Shown here: positions 8,403 through 16,220 of the stretch, piece by piece
How positions within the stretch are numbered: the first letter of the stretch is position 1
Layout of the letters: each line of letters starts with the position of its first letter
DNA from: JAKALX01 sp964508715
GTDB lineage: Bacteria > Chloroflexota > Dehalococcoidia > Tepidiformales > Tepidiformaceae
Assembly: GCA_964508715.1 (NCBI GenBank)
Contig: CAZDUX010000003.1
Location: 124,001 to 188,000, forward strand
Reading direction: 5' to 3'
DNA length: 64,000 bases
Notes under the pieces: generated by a model
Told to the model about the DNA's origin: nothing
What the model saw: only the letters and a program-made list of their open reading frames with translations
The model's database searches: none
Position numbers and translations under genes: made by a program

Positions 8403-9088
8403 ACCATCCGCTGGAGCGCATCGAGGTCGCGGATCAGGATCTCCTTGCGGCGGACCTCTACCACGCCATCGTCTTCCATTACACGGAGGGTGCGGCTCAC
8501 GACTTCGCGCACGGAGCCCACGACGGATGCGAGATCTTGCTGGGTCAGTTCACGCGGGACCACGATCCCGTCCTGCGTCTTCTGGCCCTCCTCGCGAGCC
8601 AGCTGGTACAGGTACCGGGCCAGCCGTGCAGGTACCGACTGCAGGCTGATCTGCTCGACGAGTTCGGTGAAGCCCCGCAATCGCCGTGCGAGGTGCCGGA
8701 GCATAACGAAGCTGACTTCCGGGCACCGTTCGACAAGCGAAAAGAACGCCGTGGCCGGGATCAGCAGCACCTCGCAATGGTCCAGCGCTTCAACCGAGGC
8801 AGGTGCGGGGCTCCCATCGAAGACCGGCACCTCACCGAAGGTATCGCCCGGAGCAACCAGCCGCATGGTCTGCTCACGGCCATCGGGCCCCGTGCGAAAG
8901 ATGCGAGCTTTGCCGGCACGGAGGTAGAAGAAGCCCGGTGTCCGCTCGCCGATGGTGATGATCTGTTCCCTCGCTCCATAAGACTTCGGTACGAGCTCCT
9001 GCACGAACCGGGCCGCCTCGGTCTCACTCAATGCTGAGAAGTACGAGATCTCGCGGAGCTCGGCGGCCGACGGAAGAGAGCTGCTCAT
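8399..9088 (-). CDS. Crp/Fnr-family transcription regulator
   Basis: 229 residues when started at the ATG at 9088 (MSSSLPSAAELREISYF). Residues ~20-130 form a cyclic-nucleotide-binding-type beta roll (GFFYLRAGKARIFRTGPDG, LVAPGDTFGEVPVFDGSPAPA). Residues ~150-215 form the Crp-type winged helix (RELTQQDLASVVGSVREVV, RTLRVMEDDGVVEV). The Fnr iron-sulfur cysteines are absent, so an oxygen-sensing Fe-S role is unlikely; cAMP or another small ligand is possible. Convergent with the operon ending at 8402, so it may or may not regulate it. A CATACT hexamer 6 nt before the ATG, without a Shine-Dalgarno, suggests a leaderless mRNA. Confidence 0.9.
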   Translation of the reverse strand: MSSSLPSAAELREISYFSALSETEAARFVQELVPKSYGAREQIITIGERTPGFFYLRAGKARIFRTGPDGREQTMRLVAPGDTFGEVPVFDGSPAPASVEALDHCEVLLIPATAFFSLVERCPEVSFVMLRHLARRLRGFTELVEQISLQSVPARLARYLYQLAREEGQKTQDGIVVPRELTQQDLASVVGSVREVVSRTLRVMEDDGVVEVRRKEILIRDLDALQRMV

Positions 9089-9094
9089 GCTCAG

Positions 9095-9100
9095 AGTATG
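9095..9100 (-). promoter_or_regulatory. -10-like hexamer, probable leaderless promoter of the Crp gene
   Basis: CATACT on the minus strand lies 6 nt before the ATG at 9088, so transcription should begin at or next to the start codon. No Shine-Dalgarno fits in the spacer. Confidence 0.45.
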
Positions 9101-9143
9101 AAGAAGCTTCGGCCGCCACGCGAATGGTGCCCGAGCTGACCCG

Positions 9144-9962
9144 TCAGTGGGAGAAGATCGCGGCAAACACCGCGTCGGCGACTATCCGTCCGCCTGCCGG
9201 TGTGAAGTGCACCTTGTCAGAGCGTCCCAGGACGGTCGAGCCATCGGCATCACGGAGGTACGGTGTGTACTGGCCATCGGCGCCGGTGGTCACCGCCGTG
9301 GTATCTACGTAGAGCACCCAGGGGCGGCGTGTGGCCTCATCGCGCGCGATGGCATTGACGACAGGCACGTTGGCTGCGAGGTCGTCCCGCCCCATTGCTG
9401 GCTGGCCCACCCAGACCACGAGCCGGTTTGGCGCACGTAGCAGGTCCATCATTGCCCCGACCCGCTCCCGGTAGCGCTCGGTTCCGACACTATTGATGAC
9501 GACGGCGTCGTTCGCACCCAGCATGAGGACCGCGATATCCGGTCCGTAGGTGGTCATCTCGCTCGCTGCGTAGGTGAACCAGTCGAGATTGCCACTGATG
9601 AGGCCCGATGATATCTGGTGATCAGGCTCGCGTACGGCGACTCCGCCGTTCGCCTCGAACAGGTTGAACAGGCCAATCGTCACAAAATAAGACGTGGAGT
9701 CGCCATCCGCCCAAATGCGGACACCCTGTGGCGAGGTCGGGCCAACGCGTGGCGGCGGGGTCGGCGTGGGCGTTGGGCGAGGTGTCGGTGTGTGCGTTGG
9801 TACGGCGCCGTCTGTCGCGAGCCCGGGCAGGTAGGCGAACCGAGGCGATGCGGCGGCAGCTGCCGGCTCGGCATGGTGGCCCGAGATACGAAAGAGGCTC
9901 AACCCGGCAAGGGCGAATGCCACCACCACCAGGACCAACGATGTCGAAGTCCGCCGCTTCAT
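9144..9962 (-). CDS. SGNH/GDSL-type hydrolase, secreted or membrane-anchored
   Basis: 272 residues from the ATG at 9962 (MKRRTSTS). An N-terminal signal/anchor (SLVLVVVAFALAGLSLF) is followed by an Ala-rich stretch and a Pro/Thr linker (THTPTPRPTPTPTP) typical of exported proteins in this group. The catalytic SGNH blocks are present: ADGDST (Ser), GANDAV (Asn, block III) and DKVHFTPAGG (Asp and His, block V). It resembles the DUF459-like branch of SGNH hydrolases, which includes acetyl-ester and cell-wall-linked enzymes. It is oriented like the Crp gene, 55 nt upstream of it. Substrate unknown; an O-acetyl esterase acting on envelope glycans is a guess. Confidence 0.82.
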   Translation of the reverse strand: MKRRTSTSLVLVVVAFALAGLSLFRISGHHAEPAAAAASPRFAYLPGLATDGAVPTHTPTPRPTPTPTPPPRVGPTSPQGVRIWADGDSTSYFVTIGLFNLFEANGGVAVREPDHQISSGLISGNLDWFTYAASEMTTYGPDIAVLMLGANDAVVINSVGTERYRERVGAMMDLLRAPNRLVVWVGQPAMGRDDLAANVPVVNAIARDEATRRPWVLYVDTTAVTTGADGQYTPYLRDADGSTVLGRSDKVHFTPAGGRIVADAVFAAIFSH

Positions 9963-10320
9963 CGGTAGTTGTCGTAACTCCAAGCGTGCCGGCCGTGCAA
10001 CATGAGTTCGACTCTACTCGTGTTCGCCGGGGCGTACACGTGCCAATTTCGGGCAATTTCACCAGGGAGATTCCGCGGCGGCGACCTGGTGCCGGCTCGG
10101 TAGATACCCGGGATAGGCTCCCGGTCACTACGGGGGTGGCGAAGAGCAGTACATTGCCGTGCCCAACGCTCGGGCGAGATACAGCCTGGCCGTCTCTGGA
10201 TAGACTGGTTCGGACGCTTACCCGGGGAGCAGCTATCGCCGCTCTCGCAATCAGATCGCACGGGCGAGCCGTCCGCCACAGCACGATATCGATCTTCGAC
10301 ACCCTGGAGCTCTTTGCCCG
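9963..10320. other. Divergent intergenic region
   Basis: About 360 bp between the leftward SGNH gene and the rightward luciferase-like gene. It must hold both promoters. I see no RNA structure, repeat or convincing short gene; the long frames crossing it are not protein-like. Confidence 0.4.
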
Positions 10321-11331
10321 ATGAACCTGGGAATTCTCGATCAGTCACCGATTCGCCGGGGCGGAACCGCCACCCAGGCTATCAGCGAGACGCTCGAGCT
10401 TGCTGAGTTCGCTGACCGCCTCGGTTACAGCCGCTACTGGCTCTCCGAGCATCACGCGTCAGGGGGCCTTGCCTCTGCCACACCCGAGATCCTCATTGGC
10501 GAAATCGCCTCGCGTACCAATCGGATTCGTGTGGGTTCGGGCGGCGTGATGCTCACGCATTACTCACCGCTCAAGGTTGCCGAGACGTTCCGGATGCTCG
10601 AAGCGCTTCACCCGGGGCGTATCGATCTCGGAGTCGGCCGGGCTCCAGGGAGCGATACACGCACGGCCAGGGCACTCGCCCATGGCCCGGGCCAGCTCCC
10701 ACTCGAGGCGTATCCGGACCAACTCGCAGACCTCTGGGGCTTCCTCACCGATGGGCTACCTCCCGATCACCGGTTCGCTGGTATCACCGCCATTCCGCAT
10801 GTCCCCACCACTCCAGAGCTCTGGGTCCTGGGTTCGAGCGATGCCGGCGCGATGTATGCCGCTGAGCTTGGCTGGCGCTTCTGTTATGCCCACTTCATCA
10901 ATCCGCTGAACGGGTTGGAGGCGATGGACGCTTACCGCGAACGGTTCGTCCCGGGGCCCGTCATCGAAACCCCGCATGCCGGGCTCGCCGTAAGTGCCGT
11001 TGCCGCCGATACGAAAGAAGAGGCGGAGCGGCTCTCGTGGAGCCGCTGGGCCTGGCGAATCGCCGGGCAACGGGGCGGCGCGGCCGGTATCCCGACTCCC
11101 GAGGATGCGATGGCTTTCCCGTACACCCCGTCAGAACGCGATTACCTCGAGTACACGCGGAGCCAGGCGGTTTTCGGCACGGGAACCGAGGTTCGGGAAC
11201 GACTCCTCGACATGGCTGCCGAATACCGGGCCGACGAACTCGTCATCGTGACCATCACGCATGACTTCCAGGCACGGAAACGCTCCTATGAACTGCTCGC
11301 CGAAGCGTTCAACCTGGAGCGCCAGGCGTAA
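10321..11331 (+). CDS. Luciferase-like (LLM) flavin-dependent oxidoreductase
   Basis: 336 residues, the usual length for a single LLM TIM-barrel. It begins with GILDQSPI and carries YSRYWLSEHHASGGLASATPE-like sequence (residues ~40-58), VGSGGVMLTHYSPLKVAE and RIDLGVGRAPGSD, the pattern of the MsnO8/YhbW-type subgroup of bacterial luciferase-like enzymes. These use reduced flavin and oxygen on small organic substrates, or F420 in some lineages. The C-terminal FGTGTEVRERLLDMAAEY is also typical. It ends 7 nt before the stop of the convergent double CoA-transferase gene. Substrate unknown. Confidence 0.88.
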   Translation: MNLGILDQSPIRRGGTATQAISETLELAEFADRLGYSRYWLSEHHASGGLASATPEILIGEIASRTNRIRVGSGGVMLTHYSPLKVAETFRMLEALHPGRIDLGVGRAPGSDTRTARALAHGPGQLPLEAYPDQLADLWGFLTDGLPPDHRFAGITAIPHVPTTPELWVLGSSDAGAMYAAELGWRFCYAHFINPLNGLEAMDAYRERFVPGPVIETPHAGLAVSAVAADTKEEAERLSWSRWAWRIAGQRGGAAGIPTPEDAMAFPYTPSERDYLEYTRSQAVFGTGTEVRERLLDMAAEYRADELVIVTITHDFQARKRSYELLAEAFNLERQA

Positions 11332-11338
11332 CCATCGA

Positions 11339-13768
11339 TCAGACGAGTGCCTCGGCAGCGGCGAGGTCGATGATCTCGTCTTCAGTCATTCCGAGGATCT
11401 CCCGGAGCACGTAATCAGTGTCCTGGCCAAGGCATGGAGCAGCCGTGCGCAACCACCCGGGAGTCTCCGAAAACCTTGTAATCAGTCCGTCGTATGGAGT
11501 TGGTCCCATCTCCCGGTGGTCGAGCGTGACGAAGAATTCACGGTGCGCCAACTGCCGGTCCTCGTAGAGATCGGTCGGCCGAAGGACGGCATAAGCGGGC
11601 ACACCCTGCGCGCGTAGTGCCTGGGAGGCCTCGAACGCATCGCGGCTTGCGAACCACTCGGCCAGTGTGGTGTCAATTGCCCGGCTGTTGGTTCGCCTCC
11701 CTGCCTCATCGAGCGACGGGTCGAGCGCCAGGCCCGGTGTCGCACAGAGTGCTTTCCACTGTTCGTCAGTCTCGAGCGCCACCGCTATATATCGCTCAAT
11801 CCCCGCGCACTGGTAGACACCGTGCGGCGCCGCGTAGATGGAACTGTGGCCGGCCGGAGCCGGGATGTTCCCGTTCACCGTGTAATCGAGCACCAGCGGC
11901 TCGAGGAAATGGATCGCCGCTTCGGATTGGGAGAGATCGACGTAATCACCCTCTCCCGTCCGCTGCCAGTGGAGTAGCGCCGCTCCCAGGGCAGTACAGC
12001 CCACGCGTGGCCCGATGAAGTCGGAGTAGGCGCCCCAGGTTCCCGCAGGCGTGCGGTCCGGCCACCCGGTGATGGCGTGCAAACCGGCGAGGGCGGCACC
12101 CTGCCCGCCAAATCCTGTGTACCCGCGCTCCGGCCCTGTCTGGCCCCGCAGGCAGGTACTCAACATCACTATTCCAGGCTTTCGCTTGCGCAGCGTCTCG
12201 TAGTCGAACCCAAGCCTGGCCATCGTGCCCGGTGTGAAGCTTTCCACCACCACATCCGCCCAATCGATGAGACGGAGCGCCGCGGCCTTCCCCTCTGCGG
12301 TCGCCAGGTTCAACGCGAGACCGAGTTTTGAGCTGTTGTAGTCAGCCATGAACTGTGACCGGTCGATACCCGGGATACCGTCCTTGAATGGCGGCAGGAG
12401 GCGCAGAACGTCGGGCCGTAACGATGATTCGATATGAACGACGGTCGCTCCGTGGTCGGCCAGTGCCTTGCTGATGATTGGCCCGACGCCGACCCATGCG
12501 AAGTCGGCCACCTTGAGCCCATCGAAGATCGGCCTTCGTTCGCCGCTTCCGGTCCGCACGATGGGTGCTGCCGGCTGATCGAGGAGTGACTGGTCGGCCC
12601 CGAGGTCGGGCGCCGGTGCAGGTGGGCCAGCCTGGTTGTTGGTGAGACGTATGTATGGACCGGGATGGATGCGGCCTCGCACTTCCCGCCAGTACTCACG
12701 GGCAATCAGTTGCGGGTCGGTGAGGAGATCCGGTACGCGGTAGATCGCACCGAGAAGGATCCCGGTTTCATTCCCAAACGCCTGCAGTTCACGGGCGGTC
12801 TTGGTCAGGAAGAAAGCCTGGATGGCACCGAATGCCGCGATGACCTGTGGAACGGTGAGTGCACCGCTCGCCACGGCGCCGGTCCAGCTCGTCCAGTCGA
12901 GGCCGTGAAGGTCCTCGGGCAGAGCGCCTGATTCTTCCACCCATCGCATGACCGTCTGCATCGTCCGCCCACCAATTCCGGGGAGAGTGGTGTGGCAATG
13001 CACCCAGCCATCCGCACAGTCCCAGACCGACTGGAGCTTGAGACCGGGGAAGAGTTCGGCCTGCTTCGCCCGGTTCTCTGATGTGCCCGGGGGGTTGCCG
13101 CCCGGGTTTGGGGGGAATCCCGTTGCATTCATCAACGTCCAGACGACTGCCGCCTGGGCTGAGACGTCAAGGTGCTGCCCGAGTCCCGAGCGCTCACGTT
13201 CATAGAGGGCAAAAGTGATATCGGCTGCAGCCTGCGCTCCCGCATGGAAACTCGCCTGCGGGTAGCCAACCGGTACCGGGGGCCGGTCACCGTCGCCCTG
13301 CAGCCCGAGGAGGCCACCGGCCGCTTCGAGTGTGAGATCGGTGGCGGGGCTGCAAGCCTCCGGCCCATCCTGCCCGAACGCGGAAATGGATGCCATGACG
13401 AGCGCCGGGTTCTCCTGGTGCAGCACATCGTAGCCAAGCCCAATAGAGGCCATGTAGCCCGGTGCAAACGATTCGATCAGGACATCGGAGGAGCGGACGA
13501 GCTCGAGGAAGCGTTGCCGGCCGGACGGAACGCCAAGGTCGAGCACGACACTGCGCTTCCCCATTCCGACCGCTGCCCAGTAGAGCGACTCACCATTGTG
13601 GCGGTCGAACGGGCCCATCTTGCGGGCGGCTGCACCCCCAGGGGGTTCGACCTTGATGACGTCCGCGCCCATCTCGGCAAGCAGGCGGCTAGCGAGTTCG
13701 CTGAGCGGGGTCGCGATATCGATGACACGGATGCCGGCGAGCGGCCCGCAGAGAGAGGCAGTTACCAT
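11339..13768 (-). CDS. Tandem (two-domain) CaiB/BaiF CoA-transferase
   Basis: At 809 residues it is twice the normal length and contains two complete CaiB/BaiF folds. Domain 1 (about 1-400) has VIDIATPLSELASRLLAEMG, DVIKVEPPGG and CSPATDLTLEAAGG, which keeps the expected catalytic aspartate. Domain 2 (about 415-800) repeats the fold (KVADFAWVGVGPIISKALAD, VVHIESSLRPDVLR, GEGDYVDLSQSEAA), but at the matching place has RGYTGFGGQGAALAGL, with no aspartate. One half may therefore be catalytic and the other structural. Other CaiB proteins work as dimers, so this may be a covalent pseudo-heterodimer. A TAGAATC -10-like box lies ~30 nt upstream. The acids it uses are not evident. Confidence 0.88.
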   Translation of the reverse strand: MVTASLCGPLAGIRVIDIATPLSELASRLLAEMGADVIKVEPPGGAAARKMGPFDRHNGESLYWAAVGMGKRSVVLDLGVPSGRQRFLELVRSSDVLIESFAPGYMASIGLGYDVLHQENPALVMASISAFGQDGPEACSPATDLTLEAAGGLLGLQGDGDRPPVPVGYPQASFHAGAQAAADITFALYERERSGLGQHLDVSAQAAVVWTLMNATGFPPNPGGNPPGTSENRAKQAELFPGLKLQSVWDCADGWVHCHTTLPGIGGRTMQTVMRWVEESGALPEDLHGLDWTSWTGAVASGALTVPQVIAAFGAIQAFFLTKTARELQAFGNETGILLGAIYRVPDLLTDPQLIAREYWREVRGRIHPGPYIRLTNNQAGPPAPAPDLGADQSLLDQPAAPIVRTGSGERRPIFDGLKVADFAWVGVGPIISKALADHGATVVHIESSLRPDVLRLLPPFKDGIPGIDRSQFMADYNSSKLGLALNLATAEGKAAALRLIDWADVVVESFTPGTMARLGFDYETLRKRKPGIVMLSTCLRGQTGPERGYTGFGGQGAALAGLHAITGWPDRTPAGTWGAYSDFIGPRVGCTALGAALLHWQRTGEGDYVDLSQSEAAIHFLEPLVLDYTVNGNIPAPAGHSSIYAAPHGVYQCAGIERYIAVALETDEQWKALCATPGLALDPSLDEAGRRTNSRAIDTTLAEWFASRDAFEASQALRAQGVPAYAVLRPTDLYEDRQLAHREFFVTLDHREMGPTPYDGLITRFSETPGWLRTAAPCLGQDTDYVLREILGMTEDEIIDLAAAEALV

Positions 13769-13890
13769 GAACAGGGGCTCCGGAGACGGGGTCCCCAGAT
13801 TCTATATCCGTGACCCGTTTGGGTGGACTCGATGGCGCGAGGTGCGGCGCCGGCCTACGATCGGATTACCCCGCATCAACGGCAGGACCC

Positions 13891-15111
13891 ATGCCCCGTC
13901 CCCGAACACGTTCGCGCGAGTTCGCCCCGCCCGCCGGCGAAACACGCACCCTCCGTATCGAGTCGCTCGTCTTTGGAGGCGCTGGCCTGGCCCACTCCGA
14001 TGATGGACGCATCGTCTTTGTGCTCTATGCGGCCCCCGGTGAACTGGTCGAGGCCCTGATTGAGCGGGTCCATGCTGATTACCTCGAGGCCGTAACGATT
14101 CGTGTCATCGAGCCGTCAGCCGATCGCGTCGAGCCCCCATGTCCGCTGTTCGGCGAGTGTGGCGGTTGCCAGCTCCAGCACATCCGCTATGAGGCGCAGC
14201 TTGCAGCGAAAGAAGCAGTGGTACGTGAACAGCTTCGCCGCATCGGCCGCCTCGATGACGCGGTTGTCCGGCCAATAGCCGGTGCGGCTAACCCCTGGGC
14301 GTACCGTAACCACCTTCGATTCAGTACCGGAAAGAAGTGGGGTGACGTCGGCTTCATTAGCAGGCGAGGACGTGGCCTGCTCAAGGTTGAGTCGTGTCTC
14401 ATTGCAGACCCGTGGGTCAACGACCTGCTCCCCACTCTGCAGGGTAAGGGCGCTGGTCTTCACCAGGTCCAGGTTCGCCATAGCGCTGAAACAGGTACCC
14501 ACCTCATCGGGCCCCAGGTCCCCGGCCTTGATATCGAGAGCGGTCAGAAGTGGTACAGCGAAGAACTCGCCGGCCGGCGCTTCCAGGTGAGTGCCGCAGC
14601 ATTCTTCCAGGTCAATCATGCCCAGGCAGAGCAGATGGTGCGCCTTGTCGGCGAAGCGCTTCCCTCCCAGGGGAAGCTACTCGTTGATGGTTTCGCCGGA
14701 GTTGGGACCTTCGCCGCTATTTTCGCCAACCGATTCGAGCATGTGATCGCGATCGAGGAATCTCATAGCGCGATCCGGGATGCTGAAGTCAACATCACCG
14801 ACTTGCCGCATGTCGAGATCCGGGCAGGGAAGGTTGAGACGATCCTGCCCGACCTCGAACGGCGGCCCGATGCCATCATCCTCGATCCGCCCCGCCCCGG
14901 ATGCTTTCCATCGGTGCTCCAGGCGATCATCGAGTTCCGCCCGGCATCCGTCGTCTACGTGTCCTGCAATCCCGCGACGCTCGCGCGTGACCTGCGCGTG
15001 CTTGTCGACGGTGGATACCGGCTCGAGAGTGTCACCCCACTCGACATGTTTCCTCAGACGGGGCATATCGAGTGTGTCTCGAAGCTTATCCTTCCGGAGG
15101 GCGCGAAATGA
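13891..15111 (+). CDS. rlmD: 23S rRNA (uracil-5)-methyltransferase RlmD/RumA-type
   Basis: 406 residues from the ATG at 13891 (MPRPRTRSREF). Order of parts: TRAM-like RNA-binding domain (~15-75), an iron-sulfur cluster region (CPLFGECGGCQLQHI, three close cysteines, with a fourth further on), then a SAM-dependent methyltransferase with VDGFAGVGTFAAIFA (SAM motif I), DPPRPGC (motif IV) and VYVSCNPATLARDL, which holds the catalytic cysteine. It methylates C5 of a uridine in 23S rRNA or, in some relatives, tRNA; the exact site cannot be told. The next gene (maf) starts inside its stop codon (ATGA), so both are translated from one mRNA. Confidence 0.87.
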   Translation: MPRPRTRSREFAPPAGETRTLRIESLVFGGAGLAHSDDGRIVFVLYAAPGELVEALIERVHADYLEAVTIRVIEPSADRVEPPCPLFGECGGCQLQHIRYEAQLAAKEAVVREQLRRIGRLDDAVVRPIAGAANPWAYRNHLRFSTGKKWGDVGFISRRGRGLLKVESCLIADPWVNDLLPTLQGKGAGLHQVQVRHSAETGTHLIGPQVPGLDIESGQKWYSEELAGRRFQVSAAAFFQVNHAQAEQMVRLVGEALPSQGKLLVDGFAGVGTFAAIFANRFEHVIAIEESHSAIRDAEVNITDLPHVEIRAGKVETILPDLERRPDAIILDPPRPGCFPSVLQAIIEFRPASVVYVSCNPATLARDLRVLVDGGYRLESVTPLDMFPQTGHIECVSKLILPEGAK

Positions 15112-15749
15112 AACAGATTGTGCTGGCCTCTGGCTCCCCTCGGAGACGGGAGCTCCTTGCTGCACTCGTGGCCGACTTTCAGATGGTGGTTTCCGACGTT
15201 CCGGAGCCGACAACGAATGACCCCAGGGCCGATGCACGCAGGCTGGCACTGGAGAAGGCATCGGCTGTTGCAGCATCCCGCCCGGGTGCTGTCGTAATCG
15301 CCGCCGACACGCTCGTCCACGATGCGATCCGTACCTATGGCAAACCCGCGGACCACAGCGATGCCCGGACGATGCTTGCCCGCCTTCAGGGCCGCTCGCA
15401 CACGGTCACGACGGCGATAGCCGTCGTCAATGGTGATGATCACTTCATTGATGCGAGCGACGCGGCTGTGACGCTCCGGTTGTTGACTCATGAGGATATT
15501 GACGCATTTGTCGCGACCGGCATCCCGCTCGACAAGGCGGGCGCCTACGCTATCCAGGAGGGCGATCCGCCCGTTGTTGAACGCTGGGAAGGCTGCTATT
15601 GCGGAGTCATGGGCTTACCGCTCTGGCGGCTGCGACGGTTACTCGCTCATGCAGGTGTGCGCTGCCCGGAGCCTTCCGCCACGTTCGAACGTTGTGACGG
15701 TTGCCCCGAACGGGACACCGCACTCACCGCAAAGGAGATGGAGGAATGA
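15108..15749 (+). CDS. Maf-family nucleotide pyrophosphatase
   Basis: 213 residues. Family signatures: LASGSPRRRELL at the start, IAADTLV near residue 64, and TGIPLDKAGAYAIQ near 140. Maf proteins hydrolyse modified or canonical NTPs to NMP plus pyrophosphate and are linked to nucleotide-pool cleaning and septum formation. The C-terminal tail carries two Cys pairs (VRCPEP and ERCDGCPERD) beyond the usual Maf core, which could bind metal or be incidental. It overlaps rlmD by 4 nt at its start (good GGAGGGCG signal) and yjbQ by 4 nt at its end. Confidence 0.88.
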   Translation: MKQIVLASGSPRRRELLAALVADFQMVVSDVPEPTTNDPRADARRLALEKASAVAASRPGAVVIAADTLVHDAIRTYGKPADHSDARTMLARLQGRSHTVTTAIAVVNGDDHFIDASDAAVTLRLLTHEDIDAFVATGIPLDKAGAYAIQEGDPPVVERWEGCYCGVMGLPLWRLRRLLAHAGVRCPEPSATFERCDGCPERDTALTAKEMEE

Positions 15750-16147
15750 GCGCCCATCACCGCACCCTGCATGTCCGTTCCCGGGAGCGTGAACACCTCA
15801 TCGATGTCACGGATCTCGTCCTTCGCGCCGTGACCGAAATCGGGAAAGACGCCGGTGTGGTCTCGGTGTTCGTGCCCCATACAACGGCCGCTATCACGAT
15901 CAATGAGAATGCCGACCCTGCCGTCCAGTCCGACATCATTGCCTGGCTCGCACGTCTGGCCCCCCAGGACAGTGCCTTCGCGCACGAGGAGGGCAACAGC
16001 GACGCTCACATCAAGGCGATGGTGGTAGGGTCATCGGTCCAGGTTCCGCTGGTCGGCGGGCGCCTGCTGCTGGGCCGCTGGCAGGGCCTGTACTTCTGTG
16101 AGTTCGATGGTCCGCGGCTTCGCCGTCTCGAAGTGGTTGTGAACTGA
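15746..16147 (+). CDS. YjbQ family protein (UPF0047)
   Basis: 133 residues, standard length for the YjbQ/UPF0047 family. The core motifs are VFVPHTTAAITINENADP and GNSDAHIKAMVVGSSVQVP, followed by GRWQGLYFCEFDGPR. In Escherichia coli the homologue has been linked to phosphate transfer related to thiamine (secondary thiamine-phosphate synthase activity), but its physiological role is unsettled. Overlaps maf by 4 nt and has GGAGATGGAGGA before the ATG, so rlmD-maf-yjbQ form one operon. Confidence 0.88.
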   Translation: MSAHHRTLHVRSREREHLIDVTDLVLRAVTEIGKDAGVVSVFVPHTTAAITINENADPAVQSDIIAWLARLAPQDSAFAHEEGNSDAHIKAMVVGSSVQVPLVGGRLLLGRWQGLYFCEFDGPRLRRLEVVVN

Positions 16148-16220
16148 CCGGACTGAAGAAACGGAAGCTTCGGGCCGATCATCGGGGGTAGTGGCACCTT
16201 GCCCGGGAGGCCTCCGGCCG

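Noticed and set aside
8399..9088. Fnr-type oxygen sensor
   Set aside because: The N-terminal cysteine cluster needed for an Fe-S centre is not present, so only a general Crp-family call is justified.
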